Under the pieces are notes generated by a model. That model had not been told where the DNA came from. It searched no databases and saw only the letters and a list, made by a program, of their open reading frames with translations. 64,000 nt of DNA from CAVOEB01 sp965249645 (GTDB taxonomy: Bacteria; Pseudomonadota; Alphaproteobacteria; UBA828; JAPUJA01), in NCBI GenBank assembly GCA_965249645.1, contig CBDFML010000007.1:124001-188000 (forward strand). Direction: 5' to 3'. Below, one piece after another: positions 52,021 through 60,279 of the stretch. Position numbers and translations under genes: made by a program. Position 1 is the first letter of the stretch, and every line of letters starts with the position of its first letter.

Positions 52021-53270
52021 TGGAATTCACGATCGAACACTGGCCGCTGGACCGGCTGCTGCCCTATGCCGCCAATGCGCGCACCCATTCCGACGACCAG
52101 GTGGCGCAGATCGCGGGCTCGATCGCCGCTTTCGGCTTCAACGTGCCCTGCCTGGTGGACGAGCGCGGGGTGCTGATCGCCGGCCACAGCCGGCTGCTGG
52201 CCGCCCGACAGCTGGAGCTGGAGACCGTGCCGGTGATCCGCCTCGAGCATCTGAGCGAGGCGCAGGCGCGGGCGTTCCGCCTCGCCGACAACCGGATTGC
52301 CGAAAACGCGGGCTGGGGCGAGGAGCTGCTGGGGGCCGAGTTCCATTGGCTCCACGAGGAAGCGGAGTTCGATCTCGACCTCACCGGCTTCGAGCTCGAC
52401 GAGATTGGTCGCCTGCTGCAGGCAGACGGCCCCGCCGGCAACATCGACGACGACGAAGTCTCCGAGCCGCCGGAGCAACCGGTCACCCGGCCCGGCGATC
52501 TCTGGCTGCTGGGCGGCCACCGCCTGCTGTGCGGTGACGCCACCGTGCTCGGCGATGTCGAACGGGTGCTGGACGGCGGGCTCGCGGACCTGTGCTTTAC
52601 CGATCCGCCCTACAACGTCGATTACGGCAACAGTGCCAAGGACAGGATGCGCGGCAAGAAACGCAGGATCCGCAACGACAATCTCGGCGCCGACTTCGAA
52701 CGCTTTCTGTACGACGCCTGCGTCAACATCCTGACCGTCACCAAGGGCGCGGCCTATGTCTGCATGTCGTCCTCGGAACTGCCCACGCTGCAGCGCGCGT
52801 TCCGCGAGGCGGGCGGGCACTGGTCCACCTTTGTGATCTGGGCCAAGAACACCTTCACGCTCGGCCGGGCCGACTACCAGCGCCAGTACGAGCCGATCCT
52901 CTACGGCTGGAAGGAGGGAACCGACCACTACTGGTGCGGCGCCCGGGATCAGGGCGACGTCTGGTTCGTCGACAAGCCGGCGCGCAACGATCTGCACCCG
53001 ACCATGAAGCCGGTGGCGCTGATCGAGCGCGCGCTCCGCAACTCATCGAAGAGCCGCGACGTGGTGCTCGATCCCTTCGCCGGCTCGGGCTCGACCGCGA
53101 TCGCGGCCGAGAAGACCGGACGCACGGCACGGCTGGTCGAGTTGGATCCCGGCTACTGCGATGTCATCGTGAAGCGCTGGCAGGACTGGACCGGCAAGGT
53201 TGCGACCCTCGAGGTCGACGGGCGGACGTTCGACGAGATCGCGGCCGGCGCCGAGCGGGCCGCGGCATGA
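52020..53270 (+). CDS. ParB-domain DNA methyltransferase
   Basis: The product (416 aa) joins an N-terminal ParB/Srx-like domain (about 1-90: WPLDRLLPYAANARTHSDDQ, LIAGHSRLLAARQL, FRLADNRIAENAGW) to a C-terminal N4/N6 DNA methylase (FTDPPYNVDYG and DPFAGSGSTAIAAEKTGR). This pairing is common in prophages of alphaproteobacteria, where it modifies phage DNA. The ATG overlaps the stop of the broken methylase. Both motifs are intact. Confidence 0.92.
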   Translation: MEFTIEHWPLDRLLPYAANARTHSDDQVAQIAGSIAAFGFNVPCLVDERGVLIAGHSRLLAARQLELETVPVIRLEHLSEAQARAFRLADNRIAENAGWGEELLGAEFHWLHEEAEFDLDLTGFELDEIGRLLQADGPAGNIDDDEVSEPPEQPVTRPGDLWLLGGHRLLCGDATVLGDVERVLDGGLADLCFTDPPYNVDYGNSAKDRMRGKKRRIRNDNLGADFERFLYDACVNILTVTKGAAYVCMSSSELPTLQRAFREAGGHWSTFVIWAKNTFTLGRADYQRQYEPILYGWKEGTDHYWCGARDQGDVWFVDKPARNDLHPTMKPVALIERALRNSSKSRDVVLDPFAGSGSTAIAAEKTGRTARLVELDPGYCDVIVKRWQDWTGKVATLEVDGRTFDEIAAGAERAAA

Positions 53271-53357
53271 GGCAATCGCGGACCGTGTCCGCCCTGATGG
53301 CCTGGCACGAGAGCAAGTCCACGGCTTTCCCGAGCGGAGAGAGGGTCAGTGGTGTCT

Positions 53358-53380
53358 GCTTAGGGAAATGCTTCCCAAGC
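53358..53380. other. stem-loop upstream of higB
   Basis: GCTTAGGGAA, a four-base loop and TTCCCAAGC can pair with one bulged base. No T-run follows, so it may end transcription from the methylase weakly or serve as a regulatory element. Confidence 0.35.
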
Positions 53381-53382
53381 GA

Positions 53383-53395
53383 ACGGTAATACCGT
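53383..53395. promoter_or_regulatory. 13-bp palindrome, likely HigA operator
   Basis: ACGGTAATACCGT is a perfect palindrome 12 bases before the higB start. HigA antitoxins repress their own operon by binding such repeats near the promoter. Confidence 0.55.
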
Positions 53396-53406
53396 ACACT
53401 TATGAC

Positions 53407-53697
53407 ATGATCATTCGTTCTGTCCGTCACCGGGGATTGCTCCGACTGCTTGAGGACGACAGCCCCAGGTTTCTGCGGCAGGACCTCGTCGACCGGGTGC
53501 GCAAGATCTTGACGGTGTTGATCCTGGCTGAGCACATCGACGGGTTTGTGGCCGACGCGCCGCCCGGCTGGCGTGTGCACCGGCTCTCCGGTGACCGGCA
53601 GCATGAATGGAGTGTGTCGGTCTCCGGCAATTGGCGGATGACCTTTGAAGAAGAGGACGGCCACATCGACCGCCTAAACCTGGAGGATTACCACTGA
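53407..53697 (+). CDS. higB: HigB-type toxin (RelE superfamily)
   Basis: The product (96 aa) has the HigB start MIIRSVRHRGLLRLLEDDS and the basic C-terminal half (PPGWRVHRLSGDRQHEWSVS, WRMTFEE). HigB proteins cut mRNA at the ribosome. Its stop overlaps the higA start (TGATG). Toxin-first order is usual for HigBA. Confidence 0.9.
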   Translation: MIIRSVRHRGLLRLLEDDSPRFLRQDLVDRVRKILTVLILAEHIDGFVADAPPGWRVHRLSGDRQHEWSVSVSGNWRMTFEEEDGHIDRLNLEDYH

Positions 53698-54002
53698 TGG
53701 CTACCGACGGCATCAAAGTGAGCATGACCCCTTCGCACCCGGGCGATTTCATCCGCACGGAGGTCATCGAAGAGTTGGGACTGAATGTGACGCGGGCCGC
53801 CCAGATTCTGGGCGTCCGCCGGGCGACGCTCTCGGCTCTGCTGAACGGCAATGCGGCGCTGTCGGCGGAGATGGCGCTCCGCATGGAGAAGGCTTTCGAC
53901 GTGAGCATGGACACGCTCCTGCGAATGCAGGCTTGGCACGATGCCTCGCAGATGCGTGCGCGCTCGGGTGAGATCTCCGTCCAGCGCTACGAACCTGCCT
54001 GA
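53697..54002 (+). CDS. higA: HigA-type antitoxin
   Basis: The product (101 aa) is an XRE-type helix-turn-helix protein: HPGDFIRTEVIEELGLNVTR, AAQILGVRRATLSALLNGNA and ALRMEKAFDVSMDTLLRMQ. It neutralises HigB and represses the operon, probably at the palindrome at 53383-53395. Confidence 0.92.
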   Translation: MATDGIKVSMTPSHPGDFIRTEVIEELGLNVTRAAQILGVRRATLSALLNGNAALSAEMALRMEKAFDVSMDTLLRMQAWHDASQMRARSGEISVQRYEPA

Positions 54003-54044
54003 CCGACCGCAACACTAAAACCATCAAGAAGGGAACAGGGCTCG

Positions 54045-55142
54045 GTGCTTACCGACATTTTCGCGCACAGATACCAAGACGTACCTCTTTGGGAGAACTT
54101 TGACGAAAGTGCGCGACGCCTACTGGTCCAAGGTTTTCGCATTGTATGCGAACAGCTCTTTCCCTACTACAACGACCAGGGCAACGAGAGACCCGGCGCG
54201 CAGGAACTGTGGGATGGGCTGAATAAACAGCTCGCCATGGAACTTGGTCTGAATGACCTTTCGGCAAGGGCGTACTCCTACACTTACACCCATCTGGGCA
54301 AACCCACATCCACGGCCGGTACGTATCCGACGGTTACGGTTTGCGAGAATTTTATTTGTGCAGCTTACGACGGCTCAGTGCCAGCAGACCGATTTGTCAA
54401 GGAGCGCCTTAGCTTCGTTGAGATTGCCTTTCGGAGGAGAGAAGAGGAGATCGCACTTCTAAATTCTAATCTCGATCAAAAAATTGATACATCTAAAAGG
54501 CAATTGCTTAAGAGCATTCAATCTGGAACGGGCTACCTCATAGGGTCCCACGGCATGAGCGACGACGAGCTGCTACTCAGGAACGAGCAGACCGTCAGGG
54601 ATTCAAATGCTAAAGAGAATCAAGCATTTCGGGCATCCTGTGACGAGCTGAACGCTCGTTTCAGGCAAGCAGGGGCTAAACTCGACTACCACAATGGTTT
54701 CATTCAAATTTCGCCGGACGAACTAACAACAGACCAGATTGCGCGCCCCTTCTGGGAGCTGGTGTCGGAGCCGAAGTGGAAAAACGTCGACCATGACATG
54801 AAGGAAGCTATTGACCGACGTGATAACTCGGGACGCGATCCGGCTTTTTATGCGGCAAAAGCCTTGGAGAGCACCATCAAGATCATCTCCGACGAAAAGA
54901 GTTGGACCCATGGTAATGAAAAGGGTCCCATCAACTATGTCGAGAATCTCGGTGCGAAGAAGAACGGAAACTTCATCGAGAAATGGGAGGTCGGGAGCCT
55001 ATGTCAATTCTTTTCGAACGTGAGAGCCCCTATGGGACATGGACCGGGTAACAACCCAATGGTGAACCTCACGATACATCAGACCGATTGGGCCATAGAG
55101 TTCTGCATGAGCTGGATCAAAACCCTAATCCGCCGGATGTGA
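54045..55142 (+). CDS. abortive-infection-type protein with HEPN/Abi_C C-terminus (AbiJ-like)
   Basis: The product (365 aa) has a helical N-terminal part (ENFDESARRLLVQGFRIVCE), a charged middle and a C-terminal Abi_C-like HEPN domain: FYAAKALESTIKIISDEKSW and R327APMGH332, an R-x4-H motif of HEPN RNases. The gene has clearly lower GC and different codon use than its neighbours, suggesting recent transfer. It starts at a GTG after GGGAACAGGG, 42 bases behind higA. AbiJ-like proteins give phage resistance by altruistic death; that role here is inferred. Confidence 0.7.
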   Translation: MLTDIFAHRYQDVPLWENFDESARRLLVQGFRIVCEQLFPYYNDQGNERPGAQELWDGLNKQLAMELGLNDLSARAYSYTYTHLGKPTSTAGTYPTVTVCENFICAAYDGSVPADRFVKERLSFVEIAFRRREEEIALLNSNLDQKIDTSKRQLLKSIQSGTGYLIGSHGMSDDELLLRNEQTVRDSNAKENQAFRASCDELNARFRQAGAKLDYHNGFIQISPDELTTDQIARPFWELVSEPKWKNVDHDMKEAIDRRDNSGRDPAFYAAKALESTIKIISDEKSWTHGNEKGPINYVENLGAKKNGNFIEKWEVGSLCQFFSNVRAPMGHGPGNNPMVNLTIHQTDWAIEFCMSWIKTLIRRM

Positions 55143-55212
55143 GGCTCCTTGAGAACACGTAACGCGCCGACAAGGGAAAATTCAGGCGATGCGACCGGGT
55201 ACAATTCGTTCC

Positions 55213-55356
55213 AGGCCGCATTCGGCCCTCGGCTACCAGACGCCGGCGGCCTGGCTGGCAACACGGGCAGCTTCGCTTGAGCTACGCAACGGCTCCGCTC
55301 AGCTGCCCTTGAGCGTCATGATCACCACCGAATACTCTCAAACGACGTGGCCCTAA
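55213..55356 (+). pseudogene. C-terminal fragment of an IS3-family transposase
   Basis: The plus strand reads RPHSALGYQTPAAWLATRAA and on to a TAA at 55356. RPHSALGYxTPAA is the hallmark end of the IS3 OrfB. The rest of the element is missing; the preceding Tyr-Asn is in another frame. Confidence 0.75.
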
Positions 55357-55614
55357 TCGCGGGGGATGGTCAGTTGGTCTCGCCCGGTAGACGATGTTCC
55401 TGGATGCGCTCGTAGGTGTCGTCCGCGAGCTCGACGAGCCAGTCGCCGTCGGCCAGCTGCCGGCCCGCCGAGCGGAACGGCAGGACGGCGGCTTCGGTGA
55501 GAACGGCGGCGCAATAATCCCCCACTGAAGCGGCCGGTTGATCCGGCTGTGGCGGACCAAAATGGGACCGTCTATAGCCTTCTGTCAGGGTTGCTCTGAC
55601 TGGAAGGCGGGGGG

Positions 55615-57114
55615 ATGTATCGGGTGGAGTTGTACGCGCGGGTCCGGCGGGCGTGTCGTGTCGAGGGGATGAGCACCCGCGAGGCCTCGCGGGTGTTCGG
55701 GCTGGACCGCAAGACGGTGCGCAAGATGCTGTCGTTCTCGGTGCCGCCGGGATATCGCCGGAGCGTGCCGCGGAGGCGTCCGAAGCTGGACGCATTCACG
55801 GGGATTATCGATCGGATCCTGGAGGACGATCGGACCAGCCACCACAAGCAACGGCACACGGCGAAGCGGATCTTCGACCGTCTCCGGGACGAGTACGGGT
55901 TCACCGGCGGCTACACCATCGTGAAGGACTATGTCCGTGAGCGGCGGCTTCGGTCGCGCGAGATGTTCGTGCCGCTCGTCCATTCCCCCGGCCACGCCGA
56001 GGCGGACTTCGGCGAGGCGATGGCGGTGATCGGCGGTGTGGCGCGCAAGGTCCACTTCCTTGCCTTCGACCTTCCCCACAGTGATGGTTGCTTCGTGAAG
56101 GCCTATCCGGCGGAGACGACCGAGGCGTTCTGCGATGGCCACAACGCGGCGGTTGCGTTCTTCGGCGGCGTCCCCCGCTCCATCCTGTACGACAACACCA
56201 AGCTGGCGGTTGCCCGCATCCTGGGCGATGGAAAGCGGCAGCGAACGCGCGTCTTCACGGAGCTGCAATCCCACTATCTGTTCGAGGACAGGTTCGGCCG
56301 GCCGGGCAAGGGCAACGACAAAGGCAAGGTCGAGGGACTGGTCGGCTTCATCCGGCGGAACTTCCTGGTCCCCGTCCCGCGGGCCGAGAGCATCGAGGCG
56401 CTGAACGATGATCTCGCGGGACAGTGCCGCCGGCGCCAGGCGGCGCGGCTGCGGGGTCACAAGGAGACCATCGGCGAGCGCCTCGCGCGGGATCGCCAAG
56501 CTCTGCTACCGCTACCCCCGGCACCATACGATGCCTGCGACAAGCGTCCCGGGCGGGTGAGTTCGCTGTCGCTGTTGCGCTACCGCGGCAACGACTACTC
56601 CGTACCCGTGGCCTACGGCCACCGCGAGGTACTGATCCGGGGCTATGTCGACGAGGTGATGATCAGCTGCGGGGCCGAGGTGATCGCCCGGCACCGCCGG
56701 TCCTATGACAGCGAGGACCTGATCTTCGACCCGCTGCATTATCTGCCATTGATCGAGCAGAAGATCGGCGCCCTCGACCAGGCCGCGCCGTTGGCGGGCT
56801 GGGACCTGCCCGAGGCCTTCATCACTCTGCGACGCCTGCTCGAAGCCCGCATGGGCAAGGCGGGCAAGCGCGAGTACGTCCAGGTGTTGCGTCTGCTGGA
56901 GACCTTCCGGCCCGAGGAGGTCGAGGGTGCGGTCGGCGACGCCCTGCGGCTTGGCACGATCGGCTTCGATGCCGTCAAGCACCTGGTGCTGTGTCGGACC
57001 GAGCGACGGCCGCCTCGACTGGATCTCGACGTCTATCCGTACCTGCCGCGCGCCCGGGTCGCGATAACGTCTGCCAAATCGTACATGAGCCTGCTGTCGG
57101 GGCTCCGCGCATGA
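55615..57114 (+). CDS. istA: IS21 transposase IstA, copy 2
   Basis: The product (499 aa) has an N-terminal helix-turn-helix (MYRVELYARVRRACRVEG, SREASRVFGLDRKTVRKML-type), the DDE core (HAEADFGEAMAVIGG, PRSILYDNTK, DKGKVEGLVGFIRR) and a C-terminal beta-barrel region (SVPVAYGHREVLIRGYVDEV). It is complete, unlike copy 1. Confidence 0.95.
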   Translation: MYRVELYARVRRACRVEGMSTREASRVFGLDRKTVRKMLSFSVPPGYRRSVPRRRPKLDAFTGIIDRILEDDRTSHHKQRHTAKRIFDRLRDEYGFTGGYTIVKDYVRERRLRSREMFVPLVHSPGHAEADFGEAMAVIGGVARKVHFLAFDLPHSDGCFVKAYPAETTEAFCDGHNAAVAFFGGVPRSILYDNTKLAVARILGDGKRQRTRVFTELQSHYLFEDRFGRPGKGNDKGKVEGLVGFIRRNFLVPVPRAESIEALNDDLAGQCRRRQAARLRGHKETIGERLARDRQALLPLPPAPYDACDKRPGRVSSLSLLRYRGNDYSVPVAYGHREVLIRGYVDEVMISCGAEVIARHRRSYDSEDLIFDPLHYLPLIEQKIGALDQAAPLAGWDLPEAFITLRRLLEARMGKAGKREYVQVLRLLETFRPEEVEGAVGDALRLGTIGFDAVKHLVLCRTERRPPRLDLDVYPYLPRARVAITSAKSYMSLLSGLRA

Positions 57115-57875
57115 CCGACACGCCGCAGGTGCTGCTCGTCCACCACCTCAAGAGGCTGAAGCTGCCGACGTTCCTGAGGGAGTACGACAAGATCGCCCGG
57201 CAGTGTGCCTCGGAAGGCGTCGACCACGTTCGCTATCTTCTGCGTCTTGCCGAGCTCGAGCTGATCGACCGCGAGCGCCGCATGGTCGAGCGGCGCATCA
57301 AGGCGGCGCGCTTCCCCGTGATCAAGAGCCTCGACAGCTTCGACTTCAAGGTCATCCCCTCGCTCAACAAGACGCTGGTCCTGGAGCTGGCCCGCTGCGC
57401 GTACATCGAGCGCCGCGAGAACCTCATCGCGCTCGGCAACAGCGGCACCGGCAAGACCCACATCGCCCTCGGTCTCGGCCTGGCGGCCTGCCAGAAGGGC
57501 CTCTCGGTCGGCTTCATCACCGCCGCCGCACTGGTCCACGAGCTCATCGAGGCCCGCGATGACAAGCAGCTGCTGAGGTTCCAGAAGAAGCTCGCCACCT
57601 ACAAGCTTCTGATCGTCGACGAACTCGGCTTCGTGCCGCTGTCCAAGACCGGCGCCGAGCTCCTGTTCGAGGTGTTCAGCCAGCGCTACGAGCGGGGCTC
57701 GACCCTGGTCACCACCAATCTGCCCTTCGACGAATGGACCGAGGTGTTCGGCTCCGAGCGCCTCACCGGCGCTCTCCTCGACCGCCTCACCCACCACGTC
57801 AACATCCTCGAGATGAATGGCGAGAGCTACAGGCTCAACCAGAGCCGCAGGCGTCAAACCCCGACGGCGAACTGA
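57111..57875 (+). CDS. istB: IS21 helper ATPase IstB, copy 2
   Basis: The product (254 aa) has Walker A GNSGTGKTHIALG and Walker B LLIVDELGF. The ATG overlaps the istA stop by four bases. It matches copy 1. Confidence 0.95.
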   Translation: MTDTPQVLLVHHLKRLKLPTFLREYDKIARQCASEGVDHVRYLLRLAELELIDRERRMVERRIKAARFPVIKSLDSFDFKVIPSLNKTLVLELARCAYIERRENLIALGNSGTGKTHIALGLGLAACQKGLSVGFITAAALVHELIEARDDKQLLRFQKKLATYKLLIVDELGFVPLSKTGAELLFEVFSQRYERGSTLVTTNLPFDEWTEVFGSERLTGALLDRLTHHVNILEMNGESYRLNQSRRRQTPTAN

Positions 57876-58128
57876 ACCGACCACCCAGCCCACGCTTGAC
57901 CCCGTGGGCCCACAGGTCCCTCCCGCGCGCGCCGCCGCGTCGGCCTGTTGAGGGCACGCCGCGTCGCACGCGGGGCCCTCCCATGGACTACGGGGACAAG
58001 CCCGCAGCCGCCAAGTGGTCCCTTCTTACACCGCCACGGTGGTCCCTTTTTGCTCCGCCATTGACACTTCGGCGATGGCGCGATGGGCCGCGTCGCTGAT
58101 CCTGACGGTTTTCATCGGTCCGCTCCGG

Positions 58129-58479
58129 TCACTGGAGATTGCCACCACCATCGAGAAACTCTCCGGTGGTGTTCTCCGGGACGCGGCCGAGCAGCTCGAG
58201 GATCTGCACCCACGGGATGTTGAGGAGCGGCTGGTCGAAGGCGCCGGGCCGGTCCGGCGACCAGCCCTCCTCGGTGGAACCGAAGAACCCGTCCTGGTTG
58301 ACCCCGATCAGGGTGCCGACGCGGACCTTCTCGGCCTTCTGGAACCGGGCGACGGCCGTGGCGAGGTCGCGGGTCGTGAGCCCGCGCCTCGCCAGTTCGA
58401 CCTGCCCGGCGGCACTCTGGATGAGGTGGACGCCATAGCCCTGGGGCTTGGGCGTCCGGCTCCGCCTGGCACGAGTCAT
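58129..58479 (-). CDS. phage-region protein of unknown function
   Basis: The product (116 aa) begins with a basic stretch (MTRARRSRTPKPQG) and continues HLIQSAAGQVELARRGLTTR and VGTLIGVNQDGFFGSTEEGW. No family is recognised. It lies between the DUF3489 gene (11 bases upstream) and the small gene split by IS21, all on the same strand, suggesting an early or regulatory prophage operon. Confidence 0.65.
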   Translation of the reverse strand: MTRARRSRTPKPQGYGVHLIQSAAGQVELARRGLTTRDLATAVARFQKAEKVRVGTLIGVNQDGFFGSTEEGWSPDRPGAFDQPLLNIPWVQILELLGRVPENTTGEFLDGGGNLQ

Positions 58480-58490
58480 GGCCGCCGCCC

Positions 58491-59063
58491 TCAGCCGGCC
58501 ACGCGGTAGACGCGCCCGCGATCCTCGACCTTCTCGGAAGCGATGGCGAGGCCGAGCTTCTTCTTGAGCGCGCCGGCGAAGGCGCCGCGAACCGTGTGAC
58601 GCTGCCAGCCGGTGGCCTCCATGATCTGGTCGACGGTGGCGCCTTCGGACCGGCGCAGCATCTCGACCACGAGGGCCTGCTTGGTGCCGGTGCGTAGCTT
58701 GACCGGCCCCTTCGCCGTGTCGCGGCCCGTGGCGGCCTTCTTGGCCTTGGCCGGGGTGTCCGCCGCCGGTGCGGCCTCCCGGCCACCGTCGGCCGCCCGT
58801 GCGCCCGTGTCGGCCAAATGGGGACACTCGGCCGGCTCGACGTTGATGGCGAGCGCGCCCTCGGCCGTGATGGCGAAGTTGGCCTCGCCGATGGGAGCGC
58901 CGTTCCGGCGTGGCGCCTCGGCGATCAGGCCCTTGCGCAGAAGCGCGCCGGTGACCTTGGTGACGGTGCCGCCCTTGAGCGTCTTGGGCAGCGGGTGGAT
59001 CGAGCCGTCGTCGCGCTGGGCAGCTGCCGAGAGAATGATCGTCTGGGTGTCGGTGAGTTTCAT
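58491..59063 (-). CDS. DUF3489 domain protein
   Basis: The product (190 aa) starts MKLTDTQTIILSAAAQRDDG, has an Ala/Lys-rich middle (about 105-130) and ends in the DUF3489 winged-helix-like domain (TKQALVVEMLRRSEGATVDQ, ATGWQRHTVRGAFAGALKKK). Such proteins are common in alphaproteobacterial prophages and may bind DNA. The start at 59063 follows GGAGGG. Confidence 0.85.
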   Translation of the reverse strand: MKLTDTQTIILSAAAQRDDGSIHPLPKTLKGGTVTKVTGALLRKGLIAEAPRRNGAPIGEANFAITAEGALAINVEPAECPHLADTGARAADGGREAAPAADTPAKAKKAATGRDTAKGPVKLRTGTKQALVVEMLRRSEGATVDQIMEATGWQRHTVRGAFAGALKKKLGLAIASEKVEDRGRVYRVAG

Positions 59064-59171
59064 GGGTCCCTCCTTCGGGGGTTTAGCGCGCCGCGGCCAT
59101 CGCGGCGCTGCTACTGCCCGAAGCCCCGCCGGGCACAACCCAAGCGGGGCCGGAGGGGCGAGGGAAAGCGG

Positions 59172-59534
59172 CTAGTAGACGACTTCGGCCTTGCAGTTGT
59201 TGACGTAACCGGTGAGGCAGGGAAGCTCGCTCGGGATTCCGTATAGGCGGTGGGCCAGACGGCCGACCGGCTGAGCCATCCAAACGTCGACGGCGTCGTC
59301 GATGGCAGGCTGAAGGGGGCGCTTCGCTAACAGGCCGTTGGCGGCCTCCTCGGCGAAATGGCGTCCGTGGTTGCTGTCGAGGAAGTTGCGCACCGCCTCG
59401 GCGGGGCAGCCGGTGGCGGTGCCGATTGCAGCCATGGCGACCGGCCAGGCTTCGTCCGGGTCGACGTGGCTGGCGATGGTTCCGAAGAAGCCCCGTCCGG
59501 TGTTTTGGCTCGGGAAATTCTGGGCCTGGGTCAT
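59172..59534 (-). CDS. phage-region protein of unknown function
   Basis: The product (120 aa) reads MTQAQNFPSQNTGRGFFGTI and later GYVNNCKAEVVY, with no recognised domain. GGAG precedes the ATG. It is the first gene of the minus-strand set and is divergent from the terminase genes. Confidence 0.65.
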   Translation of the reverse strand: MTQAQNFPSQNTGRGFFGTIASHVDPDEAWPVAMAAIGTATGCPAEAVRNFLDSNHGRHFAEEAANGLLAKRPLQPAIDDAVDVWMAQPVGRLAHRLYGIPSELPCLTGYVNNCKAEVVY

Positions 59535-59700
59535 TGATTTCGCTCCATTTGGCTTTGTTGTTGACGACCCCATACACGCTCTACTCCAAGCCGATTGCAA
59601 GCTTATAAGCCACTGATTATACGTCTTTTTTTGGGCTCAAAAGGGGAGCTCGCGGGGGCAGGAATGGGCACCGGTGGGACACGAGTGAGGCGCCAGGGGC

Positions 59701-60279
59701 ATGGGCATATCGTTGCGGGAATACGCGCGCCGGCGCGGCGTGAGCCATGTCGCGGTGATGAAGGCGATCAAGGTTGGCCGCATCACGCCGGAGCCCGACG
59801 GCAGCCTCGATCCGGTCAAGGTTGACGCCCAATGGGACGACCAGACCGATCCGGCGCGCCGGCCCGAAGTACCCGAGGACGAACGTGCAGGAACTGACCA
59901 GACGCCGGCGGCGTCCGATGCGGACAAGTTGGGCGACGAGGTAGCCCAGGTGCGGCCGCCCGCCGCGGCCGAGCCGACCCCGCAAGGGGCGGCCACCTTC
60001 ACCCAGGCGCGCACGGCCCACGAGATCGCCAAGGCGCAGCGCGCCCGCATCGAGGTTCAGCAGCTGCGCGCCGAAGTGGTCGACCGGGCGCAGGCGACTT
60101 CGGAGGTGTTCCGCCTCGCGCGGCGCGAGCGCGATGCCTGGGTCAATTGGCCGGCCCGGGTCGCCGCCCTGATGGCGGCCGAGCTCGGCCTCGATGCGCA
60201 CGCAATGCAGAAGGTGCTGGAAGGGCATGTCAGAGACCATCTCAACGAGCTCGCCGAGGTTCGGCCCGAGTTCCGCTGA
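59701..60279 (+). CDS. terminase small subunit (Nu1-like)
   Basis: The product (192 aa) has an N-terminal winged-helix motif (GISLREYARRRGVSHVAVMK, AIKVGRITPEPDG), a Pro/Ala linker, and a coiled-coil part (AHEIAKAQRARIEVQQLRAE). This is the layout of Nu1-type small terminase proteins that bind phage DNA for packaging. It overlaps the start of the large subunit by 53 bases. Confidence 0.82.
   Translation: MGISLREYARRRGVSHVAVMKAIKVGRITPEPDGSLDPVKVDAQWDDQTDPARRPEVPEDERAGTDQTPAASDADKLGDEVAQVRPPAAAEPTPQGAATFTQARTAHEIAKAQRARIEVQQLRAEVVDRAQATSEVFRLARRERDAWVNWPARVAALMAAELGLDAHAMQKVLEGHVRDHLNELAEVRPEFR

Larger units (their letters stand above)
55498..58066 (+). mobile_element. IS21-family element, copy 2, complete (2569 bp)
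   Basis: The ends TGAGAACGGCGGCGCAATAA (left) and, inverted, TGTCAATGGCGGAGCAAAA (right) match imperfectly. A 6-bp direct repeat CTTCGG flanks it at 55492-55497 and 58067-58072. Both istA and istB are intact, so the copy should be able to transpose. Confidence 0.93.
55370..58115 (-). pseudogene. 56-codon phage gene split by IS21 copy 2
   Basis: The minus strand starts at 58115 with MKTVRISDAAHRAIAE, is interrupted by IS21, and resumes at 55497 with AAVLPFRSAGRQLADGDWLV ending HRLPGETN at 55370. Removing the element and one copy of the CTTCGG duplication restores one uninterrupted frame of 56 codons. The function of this small protein is unknown; the start resembles ribbon-helix-helix or antitoxin-like proteins. 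It lies 13 bases behind the phage gene at 58129-58479. Confidence 0.85.
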
